In this document: piece by piece, positions 17,201-25,614 of the stretch
How the letters are laid out: each line of letters begins with the position of its first letter
How positions within the stretch are numbered: the stretch's first letter is position 1
Source: Cognatitamlana sp035818475
GTDB taxonomy: Bacteria; Bacteroidota; Bacteroidia; Flavobacteriales; Flavobacteriaceae
Assembly (NCBI RefSeq): GCF_035818475.1
Contig: NZ_JAYMGV010000001.1
Coordinates: forward strand, 62,001 to 126,000
Direction of reading: 5' to 3'
DNA length: 64,000 nucleotides
The notes under the pieces: generated by a model
The model's database searches: none
The model's input: only the letters and a program-made list of their open reading frames with translations
Told to the model about the DNA's origin: nothing
Program-made: the position numbers and the translations under genes

Positions 17201-17404
17201 ATGAAACTTCTCGTCATAACTATTGTTCTTTTAGGATTAGGAATTGCTGGTATCGCCATTAAAATTTGGGCTAAAAAAGACGGTAAATTTGCCGGAACAT
17301 GTGCAAGTCAAAACCCGGTGTTAAATAAAGAAGGGGAAGCGTGTGGATTTTGTGGAAAAACACCTGATCAATTTAGTGAGTGTAATGAACCACAACATTC
17401 ATAA
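17201..17404 (+). CDS. Small membrane-anchored protein with C-x-x-C motif
   Basis: 67 residues. One N-terminal membrane helix (about 2-23) is followed by a short soluble part that carries four cysteines, two of them as C-G-F-C-G-K. The spacing C-A-S-Q-N-P...C-G-F-C...C-N-E could bind a metal, but no named domain is recognised. Similar small proteins are annotated as 'membrane or secreted protein' in flavobacteria. It ends 7 nt before the glycosyltransferase gene, so the two are probably co-transcribed. Confidence 0.75.
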   Translation: MKLLVITIVLLGLGIAGIAIKIWAKKDGKFAGTCASQNPVLNKEGEACGFCGKTPDQFSECNEPQHS

Positions 17405-17411
17405 ATAATTT

Positions 17412-18524
17412 ATGGGGGGTCTTGATATTGTTTTCTACACATTTGTTGTTGTAGTTATTATTCAAGTTATATTTTACCTGTTCTTATTTAGTAGATTTGC
17501 TTTTCTTAAGCCTAAAAAAGCTATTCCAAAAAACATTCCGGTTTCAGTTATTATTTGCGCTAAAAATGAGGCAAGCAACTTAAAAACCTTTCTACCTTCA
17601 GTTATAGCTCAAAATTATCCTGAGTTTGAAATTGTTCTTATCAATGATGCGTCAAGCGATGACACATTAGATGTTATTCAAGAATTTTCTAAGGCTTATA
17701 AAAATATTAAGACCGTTGATGTTAAAAGTATTGAAGCATTTTGGGGAAATAAAAAATATGCTTTAACACTGGGTATAAAAGCAGCTAGTTATGACTATTT
17801 TCTATTTACCGATGCAGATTGCAAGCCACTCTCAAAGCATTGGATAAAAGAAATGAGCGCTCATTTTGATAATAAAAAATCTGTTGTTTTAGGTTATGGC
17901 GCCTACTCTAAAATTAAGCATTCATTTTTAAACAAACTGATTCGTTTTGAAACATTGGTAACAGCCGTAAATTATTTTTCTTTCGCTTTAGCAGGCAGTC
18001 CTTATATGGGCGTTGGTAGAAATCTGGCCTATACAAAAAAAGTGTTTTTTAAAGCTAACGGATTTATAAACCATATAAAGGTTAGGTCCGGAGATGATGA
18101 CTTATTTGTGAATCAGGTTTCAACAAAAGAAAACACTGCAATAAGTATTTCAAAAAACAGTTTTACAATATCAAAACCAAAAACAACATTTAAAACCTGG
18201 TTTAGACAAAAAAGACGTCATATTTCAACCGCCAGGCACTATAGAACAACACATAAAATATTACTGACTTCTTTATACGTTTCAAATTTGTTTTTTTGGG
18301 TATTGCCAATAGTACTTTTTATTTACGTGTTCAATTGGCAAATAGTGTTGGGGTTATTTTTATTCCGAATTATATTACAATCTATTATTCTTGGTCAGTC
18401 TGCTAAAAAACTAAATGAAACTGACCTGTTGGTTTTTCTTCCTTTTTTAGAAATTTTTCTTATTCTACTACAATTAACTATCTTTATAAACAATCTTATT
18501 TCAAAACCTAACCATTGGAAATAA
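17412..18524 (+). CDS. Membrane glycosyltransferase family 2
   Basis: 370 residues. An N-terminal membrane helix (about 5-27) is followed by a GT-A domain with V-S-V-I-I-C-A-K-N-E, the nucleotide-sugar motif D-A-S-S-D-D-T, the DxD motif F-T-D-A-D-C, an S-G-D-D-D-L-F loop and a Q-x-R-R-H box in place of Q-x-x-R-W. Three C-terminal membrane helices follow. It probably adds a sugar to a lipid or surface glycan on the cytoplasmic face; the acceptor is unknown. The ECF sigma gene overlaps its end by 10 nt. Confidence 0.9.
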   Translation: MGGLDIVFYTFVVVVIIQVIFYLFLFSRFAFLKPKKAIPKNIPVSVIICAKNEASNLKTFLPSVIAQNYPEFEIVLINDASSDDTLDVIQEFSKAYKNIKTVDVKSIEAFWGNKKYALTLGIKAASYDYFLFTDADCKPLSKHWIKEMSAHFDNKKSVVLGYGAYSKIKHSFLNKLIRFETLVTAVNYFSFALAGSPYMGVGRNLAYTKKVFFKANGFINHIKVRSGDDDLFVNQVSTKENTAISISKNSFTISKPKTTFKTWFRQKRRHISTARHYRTTHKILLTSLYVSNLFFWVLPIVLFIYVFNWQIVLGLFLFRIILQSIILGQSAKKLNETDLLVFLPFLEIFLILLQLTIFINNLISKPNHWK

Positions 18525-19060
18525 AGAAAGCTATTCTACTGGCAAAAGCAAACGACCAAAAAGCCTTTAATTATTTATTAGACACCTATTGGGATGCTGT
18601 ATATGGTTTTCAGCTTAAACGTACTCAAAATGAAAATGATGCTGAAGATATTACCATTCAAACCTTCTCAAAAGCTTTTGACAGAATAGAAACTTTTGAC
18701 GAGAAGTATACCTTTAAAACCTGGCTGATTTCCATTTCTAAAAATATTCATATTGATTTATTGAGAAAAGAAAAAAATTCCATTTCACAGGTAATATCGA
18801 AAGACGATCAAGAAGCTTTTCAGGTTTTAGATGAATCTCCTTCTCCGGAAGACAAACTCATTACAGAACAACATTTGGCAAAGCTATTACGTGATATTAA
18901 AAAACTAAAACCGCATTATCAGGAAATTATAAATTTAAGATATTTTCAAGAATTGAGTTATAAGGAAATTTCTCAGGAATTGGATGAGCCAATGAATAAT
19001 GTCAAGGTTAAGCTATTACGCGCCAAAAAACTACTGGCCGAAATTATTAGAAAAAAGTAA
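18515..19060 (+). CDS. ECF RNA polymerase sigma factor without a partner anti-sigma gene
   Basis: 181 residues with region 2 (N-D-A-E-D-I-T-I-Q-T-F-S-K-A) and region 4 (Y-Q-E-I-I-N-L-R-Y-F-Q-E-L-S-Y-K-E-I and N-V-K-V-K-L-L-R-A). The start is TTG at 18515, overlapping the glycosyltransferase by 10 nt. The next gene starts directly after its stop and is a transporter, so no anti-sigma factor is encoded beside it. It might answer to an anti-sigma factor elsewhere or be controlled by its level of transcription. Confidence 0.9.
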   Translation: MEIKKAILLAKANDQKAFNYLLDTYWDAVYGFQLKRTQNENDAEDITIQTFSKAFDRIETFDEKYTFKTWLISISKNIHIDLLRKEKNSISQVISKDDQEAFQVLDESPSPEDKLITEQHLAKLLRDIKKLKPHYQEIINLRYFQELSYKEISQELDEPMNNVKVKLLRAKKLLAEIIRKK

Positions 19061-20275
19061 ATGATCAATAAGCTTAAAAACCTCGGGCCTGGTCTTTTAT
19101 TTGCCGGAGCAGCCGTTGGAGTATCACACTTAGTGCAGTCAACACGAGCCGGAGCAGATTTTGGTATGGGGTTACTATGGGCCTTACTTTTAATAAATCT
19201 TTTTAAGTATCCGTTTTTTCAATTTGGTCCAAGATATACTACAGCTACCGGAGAAAGTTTATTGGAGGGTTATAAAAAATTAGGAAAAAGTGTTTTAGCT
19301 ATATATTACATATTAAGCTTGGCTACCATGTTTACTATACAAACTGCAGTAACTATTGTTACTGCTGGTTTGGCAACCACTTTATTTGGAGACTTTATAA
19401 GTATTAAAGGCTGGACTATAATCATACTTTTCATTTGCTTGAGCCTACTAATATTTGGCAAATACAAACTGTTAGATCAATTAATGAAAGTTATTATTAT
19501 TACCCTAACTGTAAGTACTATTATTGCCATAAGTGTTGCTCTTTTTAATACAGAGACTGCCTTGGTTTTTAAACAGGTCTTACCGCAAAACAGTATAGAA
19601 ATAGCTTTTTTAATAGCCTTTATGGGATGGATGCCAGCCCCGTTAGATATAGCGGTATGGCAATCGTTATGGGTAATTGAAAAAAACAAAAACACTAAGA
19701 GCTATAATACAAAGTCGGCACTATTTGATTTTAATGTAGGCTATCTAAGCACCATTATTTTAGGTATTGGTTTTGTTCTTTTAGGAACTTTAGTTATGTT
19801 TAAAAGTGGAGAAACATTTAGTAATTCAGCAGATACTTTTGCCAGCCAATTAATTAACATGTACACTAGTAATCTGGGAGATTGGGCATATATCATCATT
19901 GGTGTAGCAGCTTTTACTACCATGTTTAGTACCACATTAACAACTCTGGACGCATCGCCCAGAGCCATGGCAAAAACAACACAACTGCTTTTCAAAAGAG
20001 CATCAAGATTAAATTACTCGTTTTGGATTGCTTTACTTACTTTGGGTACTATTTGTATATTTTTATTTTTAGCATCCGAAATGGGTTTTCTGATAAAAGT
20101 AGCGACTATACTATCATTTATAACCGCTCCTTTTTATGCTATAATAAATTATAAATTAATCTCAAGTAAACACACACCTAAAGCATGGCAACCCTCAAAA
20201 TTCTTACATATTTTAAGCTTTACGGGTATTGCTTTTTTGATAGGCTTTAGCCTTTGGTATCTCACTACCCTATAA
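19061..20275 (+). CDS. Nramp-family-like transporter lacking the canonical metal ligands
   Basis: 404 residues with about 11 hydrophobic helices in the Nramp (SLC11) pattern. In helix 1 the metal-binding D-P-G-N is replaced: aligned on the flanking P-G and A-G-A-D-x-G, the ligand positions are G20 and H23. In helix 6 the M-P-H motif is M191-P-A-P, so only the methionine is kept. Family membership is therefore clear from overall layout, but transport of Mn2+ or Fe2+ in the usual way is doubtful. It starts right after the ECF sigma gene (stop 19060, start 19061) and is probably in its operon. Confidence 0.82.
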   Translation: MINKLKNLGPGLLFAGAAVGVSHLVQSTRAGADFGMGLLWALLLINLFKYPFFQFGPRYTTATGESLLEGYKKLGKSVLAIYYILSLATMFTIQTAVTIVTAGLATTLFGDFISIKGWTIIILFICLSLLIFGKYKLLDQLMKVIIITLTVSTIIAISVALFNTETALVFKQVLPQNSIEIAFLIAFMGWMPAPLDIAVWQSLWVIEKNKNTKSYNTKSALFDFNVGYLSTIILGIGFVLLGTLVMFKSGETFSNSADTFASQLINMYTSNLGDWAYIIIGVAAFTTMFSTTLTTLDASPRAMAKTTQLLFKRASRLNYSFWIALLTLGTICIFLFLASEMGFLIKVATILSFITAPFYAIINYKLISSKHTPKAWQPSKFLHILSFTGIAFLIGFSLWYLTTL

Positions 20276-20297
20276 GATAATTTAAAAGAATACTTCG

Positions 20298-20305
20298 TAT
20301 CTTTG
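20298..20305 (+). promoter_or_regulatory. -7 element (TATCTTTG) for lipA; decides the start codon
   Basis: Exact TAnnTTTG match. An upstream in-frame TTG at 20303 lies inside this element, so translation must begin later, at the ATG at 20324, 18 nt downstream. Confidence 0.6.
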
Positions 20306-20323
20306 CGAGCATATTTTAAAATT

Positions 20324-21202
20324 ATGGATAGCAAAACTGCGTCAAATATATTACCTGAACGCCAGGCAAAACCTAAATGGCTTCGTGTAAAACTTCCAAC
20401 CGGAAAAAAGTACACTGAATTAAGAGGTTTAGTGGACAAATATAAACTGAATACTATTTGTACTTCGGGAAGTTGCCCTAATATGGGAGAATGCTGGGGA
20501 GAAGGCACTGCAACCTTTATGATTTTAGGAAATATCTGTACGCGGTCATGTGGCTTTTGCGGTGTAAAAACGGGACGGCCAGAAACTGTTGACTGGGATG
20601 AACCTGAAAAAGTAGCACGTTCAATTAAAATTATGAATATTAAACACGCTGTTTTAACAAGTGTAGATCGTGATGACTTAAAAGATATGGGAAGTATTAT
20701 GTGGTCTGAAACTGTTAAAGCTGTTAGAAGAATGAACCCAAATACGACACTTGAAACCCTAATTCCTGATTTTCAAGGTATTGAAAAGCATATCGACCGC
20801 ATCATTAATGTATCGCCAGAAGTTGTATCCCACAATATTGAAACCGTTCGCCGTTTAACCCGTGAAGTTAGAATTCAAGCACAATATGACCGAAGTATGG
20901 GGGTTTTAAAATATTTAAAACAGCAAGGGCAACGAAGAACAAAATCGGGAATCATGCTTGGATTAGGTGAGACCAGAGAAGAAGTCATTCAAACACTTCA
21001 TGACCTAAAAGCCAATGATGTAGACATAGTCACCATTGGCCAATACCTCCAACCCAGCAAAAAGCATTTACCAGTAAAACAGTTTATAACCCCTGATCAA
21101 TTTAAAGAATTTGAAGATATTGGCTTAGAATTAGGGTTCCGTCATGTTGAAAGTAGTGCATTGGTAAGATCTTCTTACAAAGCCCAAAAACATATTAATT
21201 AG
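20324..21202 (+). CDS. lipA: Lipoyl synthase
   Basis: Radical-SAM enzyme that inserts two sulphurs into octanoyl groups on the E2 and H proteins in the cytoplasm. 292 residues from the ATG. The auxiliary cluster cysteines C46, C51 and C57 (C-T-S-G-S-C-P-N-M-G-E-C) and the radical-SAM cysteines C72, C76 and C79 (C-T-R-S-C-G-F-C) are all present, with the C-terminal R-S-S-Y serine ligand. The open frame extends upstream to a TTG within the promoter, which I reject as start. GAPDH follows after 2 nt. Confidence 0.98.
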   Translation: MDSKTASNILPERQAKPKWLRVKLPTGKKYTELRGLVDKYKLNTICTSGSCPNMGECWGEGTATFMILGNICTRSCGFCGVKTGRPETVDWDEPEKVARSIKIMNIKHAVLTSVDRDDLKDMGSIMWSETVKAVRRMNPNTTLETLIPDFQGIEKHIDRIINVSPEVVSHNIETVRRLTREVRIQAQYDRSMGVLKYLKQQGQRRTKSGIMLGLGETREEVIQTLHDLKANDVDIVTIGQYLQPSKKHLPVKQFITPDQFKEFEDIGLELGFRHVESSALVRSSYKAQKHIN

Positions 21203-21204
21203 TT

Positions 21205-22221
21205 ATGATTAATGTAGCTATCAATGGTTTTGGCAGGATAGGTCGACGTGTTTTTAGATTACTACAAGACTATGAAAACATTCAGGTTGTAGCTATTAAT
21301 GATTTAGCTGATTCTAAAACCTTAGGCCATTTATTAAAATATGACAGTATCCATGGGGTTTTTAATGGCGACGTTTCTTCAGACGAAAATCATATTATAG
21401 TTAATGGTAATAAAATTCCATTATTAAACAAAAATCATCCTAAACTAATAAATTGGGAGTCTTTTAATGTTCATTCTGTAATTGAATCCACAGGAAAATT
21501 CAAAACAAAATCAGAATTAAGTTATCATTTAAAGCATGGTTCAGAACAAGTTATATTAAGTGTTCCTCCCATAGAAGATGATATAAAAACCATTGTTTTA
21601 GGAGTAAATGACCATATCATTGAAGGCACTGAGACTATAATTTCTAATGCATCATGTACCACAAATAATGCGGCGCCAATGATTGATATTATAGACAAAC
21701 TCTGTGGCATTAATCAAGCCTATATTACAACTGTTCACTCCTATACTACAGACCAAAGTTTACATGATGAACCTCACAGGGACTTACGAAGGTCCAGAGC
21801 AGCTGGCCAATCTATAGTTCCAACCACAACCGGAGCAGCAAAAGCTTTAACCAAAATTTTCCCTAAGCTTTCAGATGTCATTGGAGGGTGTGGTATTAGA
21901 GTTCCGGTAATTAATGGTTCATTAACTGATATAACCTTCAATGTTAAAAAAGAAGTAACCATTGAAGCTATTAATAAAGCTTTTAAAGAAGCGTCTGAAA
22001 AAAAATATAAAGATATTATTGAATATACTGAAGACCCTATTGTTTCCATCGATATTGTAGGAAACACTCATTCGTGCGTTTTTGATTCGCAAATGACCTC
22101 TGTTATTGATAAAATGGTAAAAATAATAGGTTGGTATGATAATGAAACAGGATATTCGCAAAGAATAATTGATCTTTTGTGCAATTTGTCGATAAAAAAG
22201 AGTGTTTTATCGATAAAATAA
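21205..22221 (+). CDS. gap: Glyceraldehyde-3-phosphate dehydrogenase, type I
   Basis: 338 residues. The NAD-binding start N-G-F-G-R-I-G-R-R-V-F and the catalytic C151 in S-N-A-S-C-T-T-N are intact, as is W-Y-D-N-E-T-G-Y-S near the C-terminus. The residue after C-T-T-N is N where many GAPDHs have C. Oxidises glyceraldehyde-3-phosphate in glycolysis, or works in reverse in gluconeogenesis. Flavobacteria often carry two copies, so this may not be the main one. An erythrose-4-phosphate dehydrogenase role is possible but not favoured. It follows lipA by 2 nt. Confidence 0.9.
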   Translation: MINVAINGFGRIGRRVFRLLQDYENIQVVAINDLADSKTLGHLLKYDSIHGVFNGDVSSDENHIIVNGNKIPLLNKNHPKLINWESFNVHSVIESTGKFKTKSELSYHLKHGSEQVILSVPPIEDDIKTIVLGVNDHIIEGTETIISNASCTTNNAAPMIDIIDKLCGINQAYITTVHSYTTDQSLHDEPHRDLRRSRAAGQSIVPTTTGAAKALTKIFPKLSDVIGGCGIRVPVINGSLTDITFNVKKEVTIEAINKAFKEASEKKYKDIIEYTEDPIVSIDIVGNTHSCVFDSQMTSVIDKMVKIIGWYDNETGYSQRIIDLLCNLSIKKSVLSIK

Positions 22222-22222
22222 T

Positions 22223-22230
22223 TATATTTG
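22223..22230 (+). promoter_or_regulatory. -7 element (TATATTTG) for the hybrid histidine kinase; decides the start codon
   Basis: TAnnTTTG match just after the GAPDH stop. An upstream in-frame TTG at 22228 falls inside it, so the ATG at 22249 is preferred. Confidence 0.5.
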
Positions 22231-22248
22231 TCGGTAATATTGATTAAA

Positions 22249-24486
22249 ATGTCCCAATTAAAAAACTACATATACGTCATAGTTCTACTGTTAACCTTCG
22301 GGGTTTCAGCACAAAAATCTATAGATGAAGATCCGGAGATAGCTCAAAATAATATCAACTATCGCATTACGCAATCTCAGGAAGAACTGGAAAATTATAA
22401 CTATTACAATGCCAATAAAAGCCTTGATGAAGCATTAGGTTTGGCTGAAAAAGTAAATAATAAAAAAAGTATTGGCCTTATTTATGCTTTAAAAGGCAGA
22501 TTGCAACTCATAATTGATGAAGAAGACAAAGCAATAAAATCTTTAAACAAAGCCATTGAAGTTCAAAGAATTATAAATGATAACATAAACCTTGGGACTT
22601 CCTATAAGATATTTGGAGATGTTTATTTGGCTAAAAAGGATTATTATTCTGCCTTAGACTCATATAGAGCGGCAAAATCTAAGTTTGGAGAAGAAGAACT
22701 TAATGAGCAATTAGCTGAAACGCTATTAAAAGAAGGTAAAACGTATATTGAATTAAAAAATTACAATAAGGCAAGAGATGTTATAGAACAGTCATTAGCC
22801 ATTGCAAAAAAATATGATTACCTCAACATACAAAGTGAAGCGTTAATCAATCACTCTATTGTTTACAATAAATTAGGAAATAATGAAAAAGCCGTATCCT
22901 CTGGTATTGAAGGTTTAAGAATAGCTGAAGATAACAAGTTTAATAATATACTTAATCAGGGCTATTTAATAATTAGTGAGTTATATAACAACACCGGTAA
23001 TTATAAATTATCAAGAAATTTTTTAAAGAAACACTTAAAGCTTTCTGATTCTATTAGAAGTATAACCAAATTTCATTCCCCAAAAGATCAAGAAACTCAA
23101 TACTTGCTTAATGAAGAGATTGAAAAGAACAATGAAATTGTTGAAAAATTAGAACAAGCCGAAGATGATAAAAATATGGGTACCTTAATTTCAATATTAA
23201 GTGTAGCCTTGATTACTATATTATCACTGTTAACCTTGTCTTTATATAAAAACAATAATATTAGACTAAAAACCAATAATATGCTCCACAAAAAAAATGG
23301 AGAACTTATTATTGCCAAGGAAAAAGCAGAATTAGCATCAAAGACCAAAGCTAATTTCTTATCTACAGTAACGCATGAATTAAGAACTCCTCTTTATGCT
23401 GTTACAGGATTAAGTAATATGCTTTTGGACGAAAACCCTAAACCAGAACAAATACAGCATTTAAAGTCTCTTAAATTTTCTGGTGACTACCTTTTAACAT
23501 TTATCAACGACATTCTTCAAATAAACAAAATTGAAGCTAATAAAGTAGATATTGAGCCAGAGTCATTTAACCTCAAGAAGAAAATAAATAATATTATTTT
23601 AGCTTTAAACAATTCTGCTCAGGATAATAATGTTAAAATCCATTTTGAATATGATAAAAACTTACCTGAGAACTTTATAGCTGATCAATTAAAAATTTCT
23701 CAAATACTTATCAACCTGATAGGAAACTCCATTAAATTTACTAAGGATGGAGACATTTGGATACGTGTATATAAAATTGAAGAAGCAGGAAAAATACACA
23801 CCTTACGCTTTGAAGTAGAAGACAATGGTATTGGTATTAGCCAGGAAAAACAAGATCATATGTTTGAAAGTTTTTCCCAGGGTTCTATTCAAATCAATCG
23901 TAAATACGGCGGTACAGGTTTAGGATTATCTATTGTAAAAGGTTTAATAGATATTTTAAAAGGAAAAATATATGTGAAAAGTGAATTAGAAAAAGGAACC
24001 ACGTTCTATTTTGAAATTCCTCTTGAACATACTACGGTTGAAGAAGCAAAAGAAAAGAAAGTCAATTATTTTGATGGTAATGCAGAAGATTTAGATCTTA
24101 CTAAAGTTAAAATATTAGTGGTTGAAGACAATAAGATCAACCAAATGATTACCAAAAAGATTCTTACCAAAATGGAGCTTAAATGCGACATAGTTGACAA
24201 TGGAGAAGATGCCGTTGATATGATTAAAGCCAATGATTATAACATCATTTTAATGGATATTCACATGCCTGGAATTAGTGGTATTGAAGCAACAAAGATT
24301 GTGAGATCTTTTGATAAAGAGCTTACTATATTTGCACTAACCGCAGTTACCATTGAAGATAAAATGCACGAGTTTGAAGAAGCCGGTTTTACAGATATTA
24401 TTCCTAAACCGTTTAAACAGGAAGAGTTTGAGAAAAAACTTTATAACGCATTAGCTTCTAAAAATGATACTTCTAACAGCGCTTAA
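22249..24486 (+). CDS. TPR-containing hybrid sensor histidine kinase/response regulator
   Basis: 745 residues. A signal peptide (about 1-21, ending V-S-A-Q) leads to a periplasmic domain of about five or six tetratricopeptide repeats (about 30-260), a coiled coil, a membrane helix (about 311-331), HisKA with phospho-acceptor H376 in T-H-E-L-R-T-P-L, HATPase with N-S-I-K-F-T and G-T-G-L-G-L-S, and a receiver domain (about 617-735) with phospho-acceptor D670 in M-D-I-H-M-P-G. There is no DNA-binding output domain, so a separate phosphotransfer partner is expected. The 3' end overlaps lpxK by 14 nt in convergent orientation. The ligand is unknown. Confidence 0.93.
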   Translation: MSQLKNYIYVIVLLLTFGVSAQKSIDEDPEIAQNNINYRITQSQEELENYNYYNANKSLDEALGLAEKVNNKKSIGLIYALKGRLQLIIDEEDKAIKSLNKAIEVQRIINDNINLGTSYKIFGDVYLAKKDYYSALDSYRAAKSKFGEEELNEQLAETLLKEGKTYIELKNYNKARDVIEQSLAIAKKYDYLNIQSEALINHSIVYNKLGNNEKAVSSGIEGLRIAEDNKFNNILNQGYLIISELYNNTGNYKLSRNFLKKHLKLSDSIRSITKFHSPKDQETQYLLNEEIEKNNEIVEKLEQAEDDKNMGTLISILSVALITILSLLTLSLYKNNNIRLKTNNMLHKKNGELIIAKEKAELASKTKANFLSTVTHELRTPLYAVTGLSNMLLDENPKPEQIQHLKSLKFSGDYLLTFINDILQINKIEANKVDIEPESFNLKKKINNIILALNNSAQDNNVKIHFEYDKNLPENFIADQLKISQILINLIGNSIKFTKDGDIWIRVYKIEEAGKIHTLRFEVEDNGIGISQEKQDHMFESFSQGSIQINRKYGGTGLGLSIVKGLIDILKGKIYVKSELEKGTTFYFEIPLEHTTVEEAKEKKVNYFDGNAEDLDLTKVKILVVEDNKINQMITKKILTKMELKCDIVDNGEDAVDMIKANDYNIILMDIHMPGISGIEATKIVRSFDKELTIFALTAVTIEDKMHEFEEAGFTDIIPKPFKQEEFEKKLYNALASKNDTSNSA

Positions 24487-25474
24487 TAAAATCTTTAATA
24501 CGTGCATTAAACTTTGAGCTGTCATTGATCACTACTGTAATTGGTAAGTAAAAAAGTTTCCCTTTTAGAGATTCAAATTGCTTCAACCGCATAAAATCTT
24601 TTTCAGTTGTAATTATCAATTCTTTTTTATTGAGGATTTTTATATCCTCAGCAGAAAAATTATGATGATCTTTAAAATTTAAATGCTCAAAACTTAACTT
24701 TCTTTCTTTTAAAAAATTCAACAAAGGTGTTGCGTTGGCAATACCTGTTACCAAAGTAAAACGATTCAAATCATTAAGGGTTTGAGTTTTATTGTCCGAT
24801 AATAGTTTATCAGCATATTTTATAGAACTAAAAAACACCTCCTGGTAAGGTTTTGGATCAATTTGTTTTATAATTTCTGCTTTTTCAGTAGCTCCAAGAT
24901 TTTCAGGACATTTTGTTATAACAATAAGGTTTGCCCGTTTTGCACCGCTTCTAGGCTCTCTTAAATTCCCTGTTGGTAAAACAATATCATTAAAATAAGG
25001 GTTGGTATATGTGGTCAGTAAAATATTAAACCCTGCTTTAACTTTACGGTGCTGATAAGCATCATCCAATAAAATAACTTCCGGATTAGAACTTTGTAAT
25101 TTTTTAATTCCATTCTGCCTATCAGAATCAACAGCAACCAAAACATCGCTTTTAAACTTACTAAAAAACTGAAAGGGTTCGTCTCCTAAAGAATCGGCAT
25201 TAGAACTTTCATTAGCCAACTGAAACCCTTTTGTCTTTCTTTTATATCCCCTGCTTAAAGTAGCCACTTTATAGTTCGCTCTCAAAACATCTATTAAACA
25301 CTCAATCATGGGGGTTTTTCCAGTACCACCAACACTTAGGTTTCCAACGCAAATCACCGGAAAATTATACGCCTTTGATCTTTTTAACCCAAAATCATAC
25401 AATTTGTTTCTTAACCAGGTCACTATATAATAAATAGGGACTACAGGTAATAATATTTTTCTCAATAGCTGCAT
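24473..25474 (-). CDS. lpxK: Tetraacyldisaccharide 4'-kinase
   Basis: Inner-membrane enzyme that adds the 4'-phosphate to lipid A precursor. 333 residues, normal length. The Walker A loop is in G-N-L-S-V-G-G-T-G-K-T-P, followed by S-R-G-Y-x-R and the D-D-A-Y-Q-H-R motif (residues near 140). The N-terminal hydrophobic stretch is the membrane association region. Convergent with the hybrid kinase, overlapping it by 14 nt, so no terminator lies between the stops. Confidence 0.96.
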   Translation of the reverse strand: MQLLRKILLPVVPIYYIVTWLRNKLYDFGLKRSKAYNFPVICVGNLSVGGTGKTPMIECLIDVLRANYKVATLSRGYKRKTKGFQLANESSNADSLGDEPFQFFSKFKSDVLVAVDSDRQNGIKKLQSSNPEVILLDDAYQHRKVKAGFNILLTTYTNPYFNDIVLPTGNLREPRSGAKRANLIVITKCPENLGATEKAEIIKQIDPKPYQEVFFSSIKYADKLLSDNKTQTLNDLNRFTLVTGIANATPLLNFLKERKLSFEHLNFKDHHNFSAEDIKILNKKELIITTEKDFMRLKQFESLKGKLFYLPITVVINDSSKFNARIKDFIKRC

Positions 25475-25588
25475 TTAAGCAAAATCAATTTATATCATTA
25501 TATATTCAGCTTGAAATATAATTATTATATCATAGTAATAATACAAGACCGCTAAAAAATAATTGATTCCTTGTGAAAGTAATTATTT

Positions 25589-25596
25589 TATCTTTG
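25589..25596 (+). promoter_or_regulatory. -7 element (TATCTTTG) for the Nif3-like gene
   Basis: Exact TAnnTTTG match. The frame is open upstream to a GTG at 25573, before the promoter element, which makes that start impossible for this transcript; the ATG at 25615 is used. A TTG at 25571-25573 is 15 nt away, shorter than the usual 17-23. Confidence 0.5.
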
Positions 25597-25614
25597 AATA
25601 TAAATACAAATACT

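Noticed and set aside
17201..17404. Small protein as a toxin or bacteriocin
   Set aside because: The one-helix protein with four cysteines shares a promoter with a glycosyltransferase. There is no antitoxin or immunity gene, and it looks like a common small flavobacterial membrane protein.
21651..21663. N in place of C after C-T-T-N in GAPDH, as a sign of changed function
   Set aside because: The second cysteine is not essential for catalysis and N at this position occurs in other Bacteroidetes GAPDHs as far as I recall. C151 and the NAD motif are intact.
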